Shown here piece by piece: positions 42,603 to 53,160 of a stretch of 64,000 nucleotides of DNA. Within the stretch, counting starts at the first letter, position 1, and each line of letters opens with the position of its first letter. The DNA is from Roseivirga seohaensis (GTDB lineage Bacteria > Bacteroidota > Bacteroidia > Cytophagales > Cyclobacteriaceae): assembly GCF_001592945.1 (NCBI RefSeq), contig NZ_LRPB01000034.1:62001-126000 (forward strand), written 5' to 3'. The notes below the pieces were generated by a model. The model did no database searches, was not told the origin of the DNA, and saw only the letters and a list, made by a program, of their open reading frames with translations. A program made the position numbers and the translations under genes.

Positions 42603-45113
42603 TTGACGATAGAACAACTCAATATTGACGATGCAAATGAGCAGGTGCTGTTTGCCGATGTGGCTTTACCAGTACCCGTGCCCATGCTTTACACTTATAG
42701 CATTCCTGCGGAGTACCGTGGAAATATAAAGGAGCGGACGAGGGTTATTGTTCAGTTCGGGAAAAAGAGAATCGTTACAGGCATTGTAGAAAAGGTGCAC
42801 GGGAATCGACCTGAAATTTATGCTGCCAAGCCCATTTTAGAAGTATTGGATACCGAGCCCATCATTACCCGCATGCAAATGGAGGTAATGAAATGGATGT
42901 CGGATTATTACATGTGCACCTTTGGTGAAGTAATTAATGCCGCTTTACCTTCTGGCCTTAAGCTAAGCAGTGAATCGCGCATTCAATTACACCCACACAA
43001 CGATTGGAACGATAGTGAATACCCTTTCGATGATCGAGAATTGCTGATCTTGAAGGCACTAGAAAACAAAGACTCACTTACCTACAAAGAAGCGGCTGAA
43101 GTAATTGATCAAAAAAGCGCACTGAAGTTTATTAAATCCCTCATTCAGAAAGATGTCATCATTATTTATGAGGAAGTAAGGGAGAAGTATAAACCAAAAA
43201 TTGTCAAGAAAATACGCCTGGCGGCAAGTTATGCTACAGATGAAAAAACGCTTCAATCACTTTTTGCTGAACTTGAGAAAAGGCCAAAGCAAAGCGATAT
43301 TCTGCTCAAGTACCTTCAAATGGTGCCTGTCTATCACAAGCCGGAAAGAAATGAAGTTGGCATTCCTAAAAGTACTATTAACGAAGCTGGACTCTCAGTT
43401 TCCTCACTAAACACACTCATCAAGAACAAAATATTTGAGGAGTTCGAAGAAATTGTTTCTCGTTTTGAAGAGAACACGGAAGTTTTTGAAGCTTCTCCCC
43501 TTTCCGAGATTCAAGAAAAAGCCAAGCAGGAAATTCTCGATATTTTTGAAGAGAAATCAACTGCCTTACTCCATGGGATCACGGGTAGCGGAAAAACGGA
43601 AATTTACATTTCACTCATACAGGAGGCCTTGGACAATGGCTTGCAGGTACTTTATCTACTTCCAGAAATTGCATTAACCGCTCAAATTGTAAACCGACTA
43701 AAAGTGGTTTTTGGTGACAGAATGGGGGTTTACCATTCCAAATTCTCTGACAATGAGCGTGTAGAAGTTTGGATGGGTTTATTGGATGGCCGTTTCGATT
43801 TCATTGTAGGTGTAAGAAGTGCCATTTTCTTACCCTTTACCGGTTTAGGTTTAATCGTTGTAGACGAAGAGCATGAAAACTCTTACAAGCAGTATGAGCC
43901 CGCTCCTCGTTATCATGCCCGCGATGTTGCCCTTTTCCTCGCCCATAAACACGGAGGTAAAACCATTTTAGGTTCTGCAACGCCTTCCGTTGAGTCCTTC
44001 TACAATGCCAAAATAGGTAAATATGGATTGGTAACCATCAGTAACCGTTATGGAGATGCGCAATTACCTCAAATGGTTTTTGCAGATATTCGAACAGAAA
44101 AGAAACGTAAAACCGCCACAGGCAATTTCTCTTCTGTACTAATTCAAGCCCTAGGTGAAATACTGGAGAAGAAAGAGCAAGCCATTGTGTTTCAGAACCG
44201 CAGAGGCTATTCAAACTTTATTACCTGCGATGACTGCGGTTATACTCCCGAATGCCCAAGGTGTGCAGTAAGCCTTACCTATCACCAGTATAAAAACCAG
44301 CTCAACTGTCATTATTGCGGACATAAAGAGCCTGTTCCTGTAAGCTGCCCTGCTTGCGGCAGCCAGCGCATTAGAACGGTAGGTTTTGGAACCGAGAAGA
44401 TTGAGGAAGATTTAAAACTGATTTTCCCAGATGCTAAAATCCAGCGCATGGATTTAGAAACCACTCGTGTGAAATACGCCTACCATAACATTATTAAAGA
44501 TTTTGAGGATGGGAAAATAGACATTCTGGTAGGTACGCAAATGGTAAGCAAAGGCCTCGATTTTGATCGTGTAAGTTTAGTAAGTGTTTTCGACATTGAC
44601 CGAATGATTCATTTTCCGGATTTCAGATCCATGGAACGCACCTACCAATTGACTACCCAGGTAAGCGGAAGAGCAGGTAGAAAAGACATTGCAGGTAAAG
44701 TAATTATTCAAACAGGAAACCCTGAGCAGCCCATTTTAAAGCTGATTTCGCAACAAAACTATAGCACATTCTTCGACCTAGAAATGAGAGAAAGAGAGAA
44801 GTTCAACTACCCTCCTTTTTCTAGAATGGTAAAAATACTGGTAAGAAGTAAGGATAAAGAACTCTCTAAAAAAGCCGCTGAATTTTTAGGGAATATTCTG
44901 ATAGAAGAACTAGGTACATACCGTGTTTTAGGGCCACATGAACCCACGATTAATAAAATACGAGACAAGTACTTAATGGAAATTTACCTCAAAATTGAAC
45001 GCAAATACAATATCAACTCAGTGAAAGAAAAGATAAAGGCCGCTTACTTAGAAGCCCTTCGTAAAAAGGACTTCACACAAGTAGAATTTATCACTGATGT
45101 TGACCCTTATTAA
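42603..45113 (+). CDS. priA: primosomal protein N' (replication restart helicase PriA)
   Basis: 836 residues starting with TTG at 42603; no in-frame ATG occurs before the conserved 3'-DNA-binding domain (FADVALPVPVPMLYTYSIPAEY). Helicase motifs: Walker A LHGITGSGKTEIYISL, DEEH box VVDEEHENSYKQ, motif III GSATPSVES and motif VI QVSGRAGRK. Eight zinc-binding Cys are intact (CDDCGYTPECPRCAV and CHYCGHKEPVPVSCPACGS). It reloads the replisome at stalled forks. It follows the DUF255 gene by 66 bases. Confidence 0.96.
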   Translation: MTIEQLNIDDANEQVLFADVALPVPVPMLYTYSIPAEYRGNIKERTRVIVQFGKKRIVTGIVEKVHGNRPEIYAAKPILEVLDTEPIITRMQMEVMKWMSDYYMCTFGEVINAALPSGLKLSSESRIQLHPHNDWNDSEYPFDDRELLILKALENKDSLTYKEAAEVIDQKSALKFIKSLIQKDVIIIYEEVREKYKPKIVKKIRLAASYATDEKTLQSLFAELEKRPKQSDILLKYLQMVPVYHKPERNEVGIPKSTINEAGLSVSSLNTLIKNKIFEEFEEIVSRFEENTEVFEASPLSEIQEKAKQEILDIFEEKSTALLHGITGSGKTEIYISLIQEALDNGLQVLYLLPEIALTAQIVNRLKVVFGDRMGVYHSKFSDNERVEVWMGLLDGRFDFIVGVRSAIFLPFTGLGLIVVDEEHENSYKQYEPAPRYHARDVALFLAHKHGGKTILGSATPSVESFYNAKIGKYGLVTISNRYGDAQLPQMVFADIRTEKKRKTATGNFSSVLIQALGEILEKKEQAIVFQNRRGYSNFITCDDCGYTPECPRCAVSLTYHQYKNQLNCHYCGHKEPVPVSCPACGSQRIRTVGFGTEKIEEDLKLIFPDAKIQRMDLETTRVKYAYHNIIKDFEDGKIDILVGTQMVSKGLDFDRVSLVSVFDIDRMIHFPDFRSMERTYQLTTQVSGRAGRKDIAGKVIIQTGNPEQPILKLISQQNYSTFFDLEMREREKFNYPPFSRMVKILVRSKDKELSKKAAEFLGNILIEELGTYRVLGPHEPTINKIRDKYLMEIYLKIERKYNINSVKEKIKAAYLEALRKKDFTQVEFITDVDPY

Positions 45114-45129
45114 GAATCAAATCGCTTAT

Positions 45130-46527
45130 TTACTCCCCTTCAAATTCTTCACTATTATCTAGTGATTGGTCTTTTGTTTCGGGTTTTTCTTCCACTTTAG
45201 GTTCAACTTTCGGCTCTACTTTTTTTGGAACAATGGATGAACTGGCTTGAGTTTTTATAGGCACAACTGGTCTTAAATCCGGTTCCATTCGCTCAATGAA
45301 ATATGAAATTTTTCGAGCTCCTTTAATGCCTTCTGGCAATTTATCAGTGTTTTTACTAAAGCTTACCAAACCCCAAGTCATAATAATGCTGGTAGATAGA
45401 ATGGTGATCAAAATAATGTCTCCATTAAACAATTCAGATTGAAGCTCAACTGGAATGGAGAAGAACAATAGTACTGTAATTAAGCCTCTTGGAGTAATCA
45501 TCAATTCTGGTAGAATTGATTTCTTCCAAAAGAAAGCCTTGAGTACAATAAATCGAACCACAAAAAATGAAGCTACAATCATTAAGCTTATTCCCAATAC
45601 CTCTAAATTGACTAGCGCTGAAAGGTTAATCGTGGTTCCGAACACCACAAAAAAGAATGTTCGCACTACAAATGCTGTTTCTCGGGTGACTAGGTGGAGC
45701 TCATCCAGAATTTTATCTATTACATCATGTTTGACCCACTTTTGTAGCTTACCAACAAAAAAGAGTTTGCTGTTATTAATTACCAAGCCAAATGTTAAGA
45801 TGATTACCAAAGATGAAAGGTGCATTTGCTTGCCAATTGCATAAATCAAAATCAACATGGCAATCAATAAAAAGAGTTTTACTTCACCTTCGATCCTCTG
45901 AAACAACAACACCAAACCATAACTGAAAACAAATGAAATAACAATAGTAATTATGATATTACCTATAATCCCATAAACTACTTCTCCTGCTTGTTCCGTT
46001 TCGGCATTTCCTGTTAAAAAATAGAAAAACATGATTCCTAGAATATCAGAAAAGGTACTCTCATAAATCATAAACTCCTTTTTGTCTTTCATAAGCCCTG
46101 TAACGCTCGGAATAACAATAGCACTACTGACAACAGAAAGCGGAATGGCATATACTAAAGAAATAAGTGGGGTTTCTTGATAGAAGTGATTAATGATGAC
46201 AGAAATAAGAAATGCACAGCCACCTAACGAAATTAAAGCCACAAGAAAGGATTTCCATATGGTAGGCCATTTTTCCTTTGTCAATTCAAGGTCTAGCGCT
46301 GCTTCTAAAACAATCATAATAAGACCAACCACCCCTAGTAGCTCTAGAGTGCTAAAAATCAGCTTGTCTTGATTGATTCCGTAGGCATCGAGCCCAAACT
46401 TTATTCCTATACCCAAAAGGATTAGAAGGATAACACTTGGAATATTTGTACGCTTAGAAAGTATATTAAATAGGTGCGAAAAAATGATCACACATGACAG
46501 CGCTATGATAAGGTTGTATACATTCAT
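45130..46527 (-). CDS. cation/proton antiporter, CPA family
   Basis: 465 residues. About 12 membrane helices span residues 1-395, with the NhaA/KefB-type fold. Family text includes FNILSKRTNIPSVILLILLGIGIKFG, LLGVVGLIMIVLEAALDLEL and AIPLSVVSSAIVIPSVTGL, where the unwound helices usually meet; the ATP1D-like Asp sits in STFSDILGIMFFYFLTG. The C-terminus is a long Glu/Lys/Pro-rich tail (KVEPKVEPKVEEKPETKDQS) in the cytoplasm, without a TrkA-N domain. Exchanges Na+ or K+ for H+; ion not certain. Converges on priA. Confidence 0.87.
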   Translation of the reverse strand: MNVYNLIIALSCVIIFSHLFNILSKRTNIPSVILLILLGIGIKFGLDAYGINQDKLIFSTLELLGVVGLIMIVLEAALDLELTKEKWPTIWKSFLVALISLGGCAFLISVIINHFYQETPLISLVYAIPLSVVSSAIVIPSVTGLMKDKKEFMIYESTFSDILGIMFFYFLTGNAETEQAGEVVYGIIGNIIITIVISFVFSYGLVLLFQRIEGEVKLFLLIAMLILIYAIGKQMHLSSLVIILTFGLVINNSKLFFVGKLQKWVKHDVIDKILDELHLVTRETAFVVRTFFFVVFGTTINLSALVNLEVLGISLMIVASFFVVRFIVLKAFFWKKSILPELMITPRGLITVLLFFSIPVELQSELFNGDIILITILSTSIIMTWGLVSFSKNTDKLPEGIKGARKISYFIERMEPDLRPVVPIKTQASSSIVPKKVEPKVEPKVEEKPETKDQSLDNSEEFEGE

Positions 46528-46733
46528 GACCTAATAATAGGGAAAAGTTAATTTCTGAGCCTAAAAATGAGCTTAATAATTGACTTCAACCTCATTTTTA
46601 TATTTATGGTTGCAAATAATCCGTTCATCGGCAGCCCAAATATCAAATTCACTGCCTTTGAGTAATCTATAATTAAAAAAAATATTCACGTTTGCCGATT
46701 AAAAATAGCAGTTGATATTCTAATATTGCACGA

Positions 46734-47108
46734 ATGAAAAGCCTGTTTAAATCCCTACTAATATCGCTCACCTTATTGGTGTACGGAATAAGTGTGGACA
46801 GTTTGCTACATCAGGCTTTACTTAAAAGCCAAATTGAGCACGCTCAAGCCAATCAGGTTACAGATGCATTTGCTCCCTCTTATTCAAGTTTGTTTCATTT
46901 ACCAGTCTTTAATGAGTTGGTCACAGAAACATCAACTAGTTTTCAGGAGTCTGAGACAAACTATCTCCCACACTGGGCAGTCGTTAAAAAATCAGGTTCT
47001 GATAACACAAAACAAGCCGTTTGGCGCAAAGAATTAGAGCGGTCTAGGCAGATTGAACTCAGTCTTTCGGTGAAAGACATCATTTTCCCATTCCATACCT
47101 TCTCGTAA
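46734..47108 (+). CDS. small membrane or secreted protein, unknown
   Basis: 124 residues. The N-terminus is a hydrophobic helix (MKSLFKSLLISLTLLVYGISVDSLL), either an uncleaved anchor or a signal peptide without a clean cleavage site. The rest is polar with no motif (NYLPHWAVVKKSGSDNTKQAVWRKELERS). It lies in a stretch between two antiporter genes. No family recognised; codon use resembles the neighbours, so it is probably real. Confidence 0.55.
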   Translation: MKSLFKSLLISLTLLVYGISVDSLLHQALLKSQIEHAQANQVTDAFAPSYSSLFHLPVFNELVTETSTSFQESETNYLPHWAVVKKSGSDNTKQAVWRKELERSRQIELSLSVKDIIFPFHTFS

Positions 47109-47217
47109 GTATTCCCCATTTATCTCTAAGCTAACACTCGTTGGCCATGTATTTTTTTTGGTTTCAGAATTCATTATAGGGTTCTGTGGCCACCAATATT
47201 ATTTAATCTAAAAGAAA

Positions 47218-47706
47218 ATGGAATTATCTACAACACTATTTGGTATAGCTGCCATGGCAGCATTTGTGCTCCCTATTGTTTATTTACAAGGAATGCAGAA
47301 GAAAAAGGAAAAGAAATTATACGCTGAATTTCTTCAGTTAACACAAGAGAAGGGCTTAAAACTCACCCACAGTGAGGTATGGAATTATGTGTATTGTTTG
47401 GGTTTAGATGTTCAAACAAAACAACTAATACATTTTAAAAAGAAAGGTGAAACGCCCGAAATACAATTGATAGACCTAAAGCCATTCAAGAAATGTACGG
47501 TGAATAAAGTAGGCAGAACAGTGAAAACAAACGATGGACCAGTTACAGTAATTGAGCGCTTACACTTGAGTTTAAGTCCTTCGAATGCTCAAAGTAAAGT
47601 TCAAAGCATAGAGTTTTACAATGCAGATGAAAGCAGCTCAGTAACCACCGAGTTGCCTTTGCTTGCTAAATGGGAAAAGCAAATTAACGAAGTGCTTCAA
47701 GCATAA
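47218..47706 (+). CDS. membrane-anchored protein of unknown function
   Basis: 162 residues. One N-terminal helix (about 5-24, LFGIAAMAAFVLPIVYLQG) is followed by a basic stretch (MQKKKEKKLYAEF), so the soluble part is cytoplasmic. That part is beta-rich (VYCLGLDVQTKQLIHFKKKGETPEIQLIDLKPFKKCTV) and reminiscent of PH-like or bacterial YcxB-type domains, but I cannot name it. A hairpin GGTCTGGTA/TACCAGACC at 47727-47754 follows its stop. Confidence 0.65.
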   Translation: MELSTTLFGIAAMAAFVLPIVYLQGMQKKKEKKLYAEFLQLTQEKGLKLTHSEVWNYVYCLGLDVQTKQLIHFKKKGETPEIQLIDLKPFKKCTVNKVGRTVKTNDGPVTVIERLHLSLSPSNAQSKVQSIEFYNADESSSVTTELPLLAKWEKQINEVLQA

Positions 47707-47726
47707 CTTAATGTTTTATCATTGGG

Positions 47727-47754
47727 GGTCTGGTAAATTTATACCTACCAGACC
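47727..47754 (+). terminator. hairpin after the 162-residue gene
   Basis: Nine-base arms GGTCTGGTA and TACCAGACC with a ten-base loop begin 21 bases after the stop. No real T run follows (TTCATG), so termination may be weak. Confidence 0.45.
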
Positions 47755-47852
47755 TTCATGTTTAAAAATGAATTTGATAGTAATAGCTGAAAAGAATGTC
47801 CAAAAGTTATCTTTGCAGCTTCGATACTATTATTTCCTTCAAACAAAATTAG

Positions 47853-49322
47853 TTGAGCTTAACTATAGAGAACATAATGCTAATTGGTTCGCTACTGCTC
47901 TTTGTGAGTATTATAGCGGGTAAAACCTCCTACCGTTTTGGAGTTCCCACTTTAGTATTATTCTTGGCGATTGGAATGTTAGCGGGCTCAGATGGCATTG
48001 GAGGCATTTATTTCGATAATCCTTCAGCGGCTCAATTTATCGGTGTGGTTTCGCTTAACTTCATCCTCTTTTCTGGCGGGCTCGACACCAATTGGCAGTC
48101 TATTAAACCGGTTTTATGGCAAGGCATCTCACTTTCTACCCTTGGAGTTTTACTCACAGCAGTAACTATGGGCACCTTCGTTTGGGCCATTACCGACTTT
48201 ACTATTTATGAAGGTCTTCTGCTTGGTGCAATTATATCATCTACCGATGCGGCAGCTGTTTTTTCTATTTTAAGAGGAAAAAATTTAGCACTTAGAAATA
48301 ACCTTAGGCCTACCCTAGAGCTAGAAAGTGGAAGTAATGACCCAATGGCTTATGTATTGACCATCGCTTTCTTAGCCCTAGTGATGAATCCAGATCAGAG
48401 TTTGCTCTCTATTATTCCATTGTTCCTGAAACAGATGATTATTGGCGGAGTGGCTGGGTTGCTTTTCGGAATGGCCAGCAAATATGTTATCAACAGAATC
48501 AAGCTTGGGTTTGAAGGATTATATCCTGTTTTGGTGATTTCACTTATGTTTATCACCTTTTCTGGTACCGATGCGTTAGGCGGAAATGGTTTCTTGGCCG
48601 TTTATTTATGTGCTGTTTACCTTGGCAACCAAGACTTAATCCATAAAAAAACCATTCTTAAAATGTTTGATGGTTTGGCATGGCTCATGCAAATTGTGCT
48701 TTTCCTTACCCTAGGCTTATTGGTTTATCCTTCAGAAATACTTCCAATTTTAGGCATTGGTTTACTCATTTCACTTTTTCAAATATTTGTAGCCCGGCCA
48801 ATCAGTGTTTTTTTAAGCCTAACGCCTTTTAAAATGAAAATGAGAAGGCGGTTCTATATTTCATGGGTTGGGCTTAGAGGGGCAGTACCGATTGTTTTTG
48901 CTACCTACCCCTTAATTGCTGGAATCGAAAAAGCCAGTATGATCTTCAATATTGTGTTCTTTATTTCGCTGTCTTCGGTACTAATTCAAGGAACAACCCT
49001 GTCTGTAATAGCAAAATGGCTTAATGTGGCGTTGCCAGAAGATTCTAAACCAAAATCACCTTTAGATGAATTGCTTTCAGAAACTGCCAAGGCGATAATG
49101 GTTGAAATAAAAATGCCCGAAAACGGTGTAGCGGTAAACAAAAAAATTGTGGAACTCAACTTCCCTAAAACCGCGCTGATCGCAATGATAAATCGAGACA
49201 ATAAATTCATTACACCCAATGGAGCTACTGAAATTCTTGCAGAAGACACGCTTGTAGTGCTTTCCGATACTCAAGAAGGCATTGGTCAGGTTTATGAATG
49301 TTTACAAATTGAACAACCGTAA
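47853..49322 (+). CDS. potassium/proton antiporter, CPA1 family
   Basis: 489 residues. TTG at 47853 (MSLTIENIMLIGSLLLF) matches the start usual for this family better than the ATG at 47877. About 12 membrane helices; the CPA1 core reads KTSYRFGVPTLVLFLAIGMLAGSDG, GAIISSTDAAAVFSILRG and ELESGSNDPMAYVLTIAFL (ND pair). A cytoplasmic TrkA-C domain ends the protein (about 410-485, ALIAMINRDNKFITPNGATEILAEDTLVVL). Same type as CvrA/NhaP2, which exports K+ for H+. TATCTTTG at 47808-47815 could be its -7 element. Converges on metF. Confidence 0.92.
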   Translation: MSLTIENIMLIGSLLLFVSIIAGKTSYRFGVPTLVLFLAIGMLAGSDGIGGIYFDNPSAAQFIGVVSLNFILFSGGLDTNWQSIKPVLWQGISLSTLGVLLTAVTMGTFVWAITDFTIYEGLLLGAIISSTDAAAVFSILRGKNLALRNNLRPTLELESGSNDPMAYVLTIAFLALVMNPDQSLLSIIPLFLKQMIIGGVAGLLFGMASKYVINRIKLGFEGLYPVLVISLMFITFSGTDALGGNGFLAVYLCAVYLGNQDLIHKKTILKMFDGLAWLMQIVLFLTLGLLVYPSEILPILGIGLLISLFQIFVARPISVFLSLTPFKMKMRRRFYISWVGLRGAVPIVFATYPLIAGIEKASMIFNIVFFISLSSVLIQGTTLSVIAKWLNVALPEDSKPKSPLDELLSETAKAIMVEIKMPENGVAVNKKIVELNFPKTALIAMINRDNKFITPNGATEILAEDTLVVLSDTQEGIGQVYECLQIEQP

Positions 49323-49327
49323 AACTT

Positions 49328-50281
49328 CTAAAACAGCTTTTCAGCAATTTGCTTAATTACACTTGATTTGCTCATAGTGTAATAATGCAAGCATGGCACT
49401 TTTGCCTCCATCAATTCTTTCGACTGCTGAATACACCATTCAATACCCACTTCTCTCGCAGCTTTATTGTCTTTACATTTATCTAATTCATCAACCAAGT
49501 CATCTGGTAAATCCACATGGAAAATACTAGGTAGAATGGTGCTATGATTAAGCGTTGTTAATGGTTTCAGCCCTGGAATAATAGGCACATGGATATCCGC
49601 CTTTCGGCACTTTTCAACAAAGTCGAAGTACTTTTGATTATCGAAAAACATTTGGGTAACGATGTACTCTGCACCCATATCTACTTTTTGTTTTAGGTAT
49701 TTCATGTCACTTTTTAGACTAGGAGCCTCAAAGTGTTTTTCTGGATAACCCGCCACTCCTATAGAAAAGTTGGTTTTGGCCATTTCCACTTCTTCGTGTA
49801 AATATTTACCCTGATTTAAATCCAAAACCTGTTGCATCAATTCTGTAGCATACGAATGCCCATCTGGATCTGGAACGAACCTTCCCTCCGATTTAATAGC
49901 ATCTCCACGCAATACCAACACATTATCAATTCCCAAGAAATCAAGGTCGATCAGTGCATTCTCCGTTTCTTCCTTATTAAAACCACCACAAATAATATGA
50001 GGCACAGCATCTACTCCGTATTTATTCATAATGGCCGCACAAATCCCCACCGTTCCTGGCCGTTTACGGGTAGTTACTTTTTCGAGCAAACCGTTGTCGT
50101 GTTGCTTATAAATGTACTCTTCGCGATGATAGGTGACATCAATAAACGGAGGGTTAAATTCCATTAAAGGGTCAATCGCATCGAAAATACCATTTACGTT
50201 TTCGCCTTTTCTTGGGGGAAGAATTTCAAAGCTGAAGAGTGTTTTGCCTTTGGCTCTTTTTATATGTTGGGTTACTTTCAT
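49328..50281 (-). CDS. metF: methylenetetrahydrofolate reductase
   Basis: 317 residues. It reduces methylene-THF to methyl-THF with FAD and NADH. Marks are LFSFEILPPRKGENV, DVTYHREEY, HIICGGFNKEETENALIDLDFLGIDNVLVLRGDA and FSIGVAGYPEKHFEAPSLKSDMKYLKQKVDMGAEYIVTQMFFD. It supplies the methyl donor for the MetH pair directly upstream on the same strand; the gap is 39 bases, so the three genes are probably one transcript under the SAM-I riboswitch. Confidence 0.96.
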   Translation of the reverse strand: MKVTQHIKRAKGKTLFSFEILPPRKGENVNGIFDAIDPLMEFNPPFIDVTYHREEYIYKQHDNGLLEKVTTRKRPGTVGICAAIMNKYGVDAVPHIICGGFNKEETENALIDLDFLGIDNVLVLRGDAIKSEGRFVPDPDGHSYATELMQQVLDLNQGKYLHEEVEMAKTNFSIGVAGYPEKHFEAPSLKSDMKYLKQKVDMGAEYIVTQMFFDNQKYFDFVEKCRKADIHVPIIPGLKPLTTLNHSTILPSIFHVDLPDDLVDELDKCKDNKAAREVGIEWCIQQSKELMEAKVPCLHYYTMSKSSVIKQIAEKLF

Positions 50282-50320
50282 GTTTCAGTGATCAGTTATC
50301 AGAAAATCAGGGAATCAGAT

Positions 50321-53056
50321 TTAAATATCGTATGCTAAATTAGGGCTTAACCACTTCTCAGTTTCTTCTAAAGTCATTCCTTTACGTTTGGCGTAATCTT
50401 GCACTTGGTCTTTTTCAATTTTGCCTAAACCGAAGTACTTAGCTTCTTCGTGCATAAAATAAAGGCCACTTACAGAAGAGGCTGGGTACATCGCCATCGA
50501 CTCTGTGAGAGTAATTCCCGTTTCTTCTTGAGCATTGAGTAAATCAAAAAGAATTGGTTTTTCAGTGTGATCTGGGCAAGCTGGATAGCCCGGTGCTGGT
50601 CTAATTCCCTGATAGCTTTCTTTAATTAAGGATTCATTGTCCAAGGTTTCGTTTTTCGCATAAGCCCAAAGCTCTTTACGCACTTTGGCGTGCATGGCTT
50701 CTGCAAAAGCTTCTGCCAAGCGATCGGCAATGGCCTTAATCATGATAGAATTGTAATCGTCATGATCTTTCTCGTATTTTTCAATTAAAGGCTCAATACC
50801 CAAACCGCCCGTTACGGCAAAACCACCTACATAGTCAATTTTCCCTGAATCCTTTGGGGCGACAAAGTCGGCTAAAGACAAGTTAGGAATGCCAGTGCCT
50901 TTTTTGCCTTGCTGCCTCAAGCAATGAAACACAGTTTTCACTTCATTTCGAGTCTCATCTGTGTACACTTCAATGTCATCGCCAACACTGTTGGCGGGAT
51001 AGAGTCCTACCACGCCATTGGCTTGAAGCAGGTTTTTCTGAATTACTTCATCGAGCATTTTATTGGCATCGTCAAAAAGCTTTTTGGCTTCCTTGCCAAT
51101 CGTTTCGTTTTCGAAAATTCTAGGATATTTCCCTTTCAGCATCCAAGTCTGGAAAAATGGGGTCCAGTCGATGTACTCTCTAATAATATTCAGATCGAAG
51201 TTTTTGAATACTTTATTACCTATGAAGCTCGGCTTTACGTATTTTTTTTCTTCCCAATTTACTTTTAGTCTATTCCCCAAAGCTCTGCTATAAGGAATGT
51301 AATGCTTGATTTCTTTACGGTTTGCGTGATCTTCGCGAAGCTTTGCATATTCGCTTTTCACCTGTGTTTTGTAATCCGCCTTGCGATCTCCGCTTATCAA
51401 TTCTCCAGCTACAGGCACACTTTTAGAAGCATCCAAAACATGTACAACTGGTCCGGAATAAACTGGGTCAATCTTTACTGCGGTATGAATTCGGGAAGTG
51501 GTTGCACCACCCACCATAAGCGGTAACTTCATCTTCCTTCTTTCCATTTCTTTGGCTACGTGCACCATTTCGTCAAGTGAAGGAGTAATCAAACCACTTA
51601 AACCAATTACATCCACATTTTCCTCAATGGCTTTATCAAGAATTTTATCGGCAGGCACCATTACCCCCATATCGATGATGTCGTAATTATTACAGGCCAA
51701 AACCACCCCAACAATGTTCTTCCCAATATCATGAACATCTCCCTTTACTGTGGCTAAAAGGATTTTTCGACCAGTTTCTCGTTCTTGAGCCTGCCCCCTC
51801 TCGGTCTCCCCCAAAGTGGGAGATGTTTCTTTGGCAATCCGCTTCTCCTCTTCCAAATAAGGCAAAAGATAAGCCACCGCCTTTTTCATTACGCGAGCAC
51901 TCTTTACTACTTGTGGCAAAAACATTTTACCCGAGCCAAAAAGGTCACCCACTACATTCATTCCATCCATTAAAGGGCCTTCAATGACCTTCAATGGACT
52001 TATATATTTTTGTCGAGCTTCTTCTGTGTCTTCATCTATAAACTCGATAATTCCTTTTACTAAAGCGTGCTCAAGTCGCTTTTCTACCGACTCCTTCCGC
52101 CAAGCATCGTCTTTTACTTGTTTCTTTCCTTCGCCTTTTACCGTTTCGGCAAAATCCAGCAAACGCTCAGTAGAGTCTGGTCTTCGGTTTAGGAGCACAT
52201 CCTCTACCCTTTCTAACAAGTCTTTTGGAATGTCGTCATAAATCTCAAGCATGGTCGGGTTAACAATTCCCATGTCCATTCCGTTTTGAATGGCATGATA
52301 TAGAAAGGCCGAATGCATGGCTTCGCGAACAGGGTTATTCCCTCGGAATGAGAAAGATACGTTACTTACACCGCCACTCACATGAGCTCCTGGCAGATTA
52401 GTTCTGATCCATTTGGTAGCCCTGAAAAAATCGACCGCATTATTATTGTGTTCTTCAATACCTGTAGCCACAGGGAAAATATTGGGGTCGAAAATGATAT
52501 CGTTTTTAGGGAATTTGACTACATCGACCAAAATATCATACGAGCGTTTACAGATTTCAATCCTTCTTTCGTAGGTATCGGCTTGACCTTCTTCATCAAA
52601 AGCCATAACGATTACTGCCGCACCATAACGTTTTACTTTCTTAGCATGAACAATAAATTGCTCTTCTCCTTCTTTTAAGGAAATTGAATTCACTACACAT
52701 TTCCCCTGAACACATTTCAACCCTGCTTCAATGATTTCCCATTTTGAAGAGTCAATCATGATGGGAATTCTAGAAATATCGGGTTCTGAGGCAATCAGAT
52801 TCAAAAACTTGACCATCGCCTCTTTTCCATCAAGCATTCCTTCGTCCATGTTGACATCGAGAATCTGAGCGCCTCCATCCACTTGGTCACGAGCTACCTC
52901 TAAGGCTTCATCAAACTTTTCTTCCAAAATTAATCGTGCAAAGCGCTTAGAACCCGTCACATTGGTTCGCTCTCCTACATTCACGAAATTAGATTCGGGG
53001 GTAACAATTAAAGGTTCGAGGCCTGAAAGCTCAAGTGTTGAATTATATTTATTCAT
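50321..53056 (-). CDS. metH: methionine synthase, pterin-, cobalamin- and activation-domain subunit
   Basis: 911 residues from the ATG at 53056; the longer frame starts with TTG at 53071. The protein lacks the homocysteine domain. Order: methyl-THF domain (about 20-290, [21 protein letters not shown]), cap, B12 domain with [11 protein letters not shown] (His ligand) and [15 protein letters not shown], then SAM-dependent reactivation domain (about 600-911, [34 protein letters not shown]). Between cap and B12 domains is a Glu/Thr/Gly-rich insert ([15 protein letters not shown]) encoded by a repeat-like sequence. The missing part is the gene upstream. Confidence 0.95.
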   Translation of the reverse strand: MNKYNSTLELSGLEPLIVTPESNFVNVGERTNVTGSKRFARLILEEKFDEALEVARDQVDGGAQILDVNMDEGMLDGKEAMVKFLNLIASEPDISRIPIMIDSSKWEIIEAGLKCVQGKCVVNSISLKEGEEQFIVHAKKVKRYGAAVIVMAFDEEGQADTYERRIEICKRSYDILVDVVKFPKNDIIFDPNIFPVATGIEEHNNNAVDFFRATKWIRTNLPGAHVSGGVSNVSFSFRGNNPVREAMHSAFLYHAIQNGMDMGIVNPTMLEIYDDIPKDLLERVEDVLLNRRPDSTERLLDFAETVKGEGKKQVKDDAWRKESVEKRLEHALVKGIIEFIDEDTEEARQKYISPLKVIEGPLMDGMNVVGDLFGSGKMFLPQVVKSARVMKKAVAYLLPYLEEEKRIAKETSPTLGETERGQAQERETGRKILLATVKGDVHDIGKNIVGVVLACNNYDIIDMGVMVPADKILDKAIEENVDVIGLSGLITPSLDEMVHVAKEMERRKMKLPLMVGGATTSRIHTAVKIDPVYSGPVVHVLDASKSVPVAGELISGDRKADYKTQVKSEYAKLREDHANRKEIKHYIPYSRALGNRLKVNWEEKKYVKPSFIGNKVFKNFDLNIIREYIDWTPFFQTWMLKGKYPRIFENETIGKEAKKLFDDANKMLDEVIQKNLLQANGVVGLYPANSVGDDIEVYTDETRNEVKTVFHCLRQQGKKGTGIPNLSLADFVAPKDSGKIDYVGGFAVTGGLGIEPLIEKYEKDHDDYNSIMIKAIADRLAEAFAEAMHAKVRKELWAYAKNETLDNESLIKESYQGIRPAPGYPACPDHTEKPILFDLLNAQEETGITLTESMAMYPASSVSGLYFMHEEAKYFGLGKIEKDQVQDYAKRKGMTLEETEKWLSPNLAYDI
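51791..51828. repeat. repeat-like palindromic insert inside metH
   Basis: TCTCCC at 51805-51810 and GGGAGA at 51818-51823 pair, flanked by CCCCTCTCGG and ATGTTTC. The text TCCCACTTTGGGGGAGA on the minus strand resembles dispersed Bacteroidota intergenic repeats. Here it is read in frame as part of the linker before the B12 domain. Confidence 0.5.
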
Positions 53057-53065
53057 ATTGTTGTA

Positions 53066-53160
53066 AGTCAATAGTCGATGGTTTGCTAGATTATTTTTAG
53101 GGAGTTTCTTAAAGCTTGAGTCGATTTTATCATTTCACTATTAACTATCGACCATTGACT
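53066..53160. repeat. long-spaced inverted repeat at the metH junction
   Basis: Two 18-base arms, 53066-53083 and 53143-53160, are inverse complements with two mismatches. They bracket most of the gap between the two metH genes. The right arm encodes the last residues (SMVDS) and stop of the homocysteine-domain gene. Confidence 0.6.
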
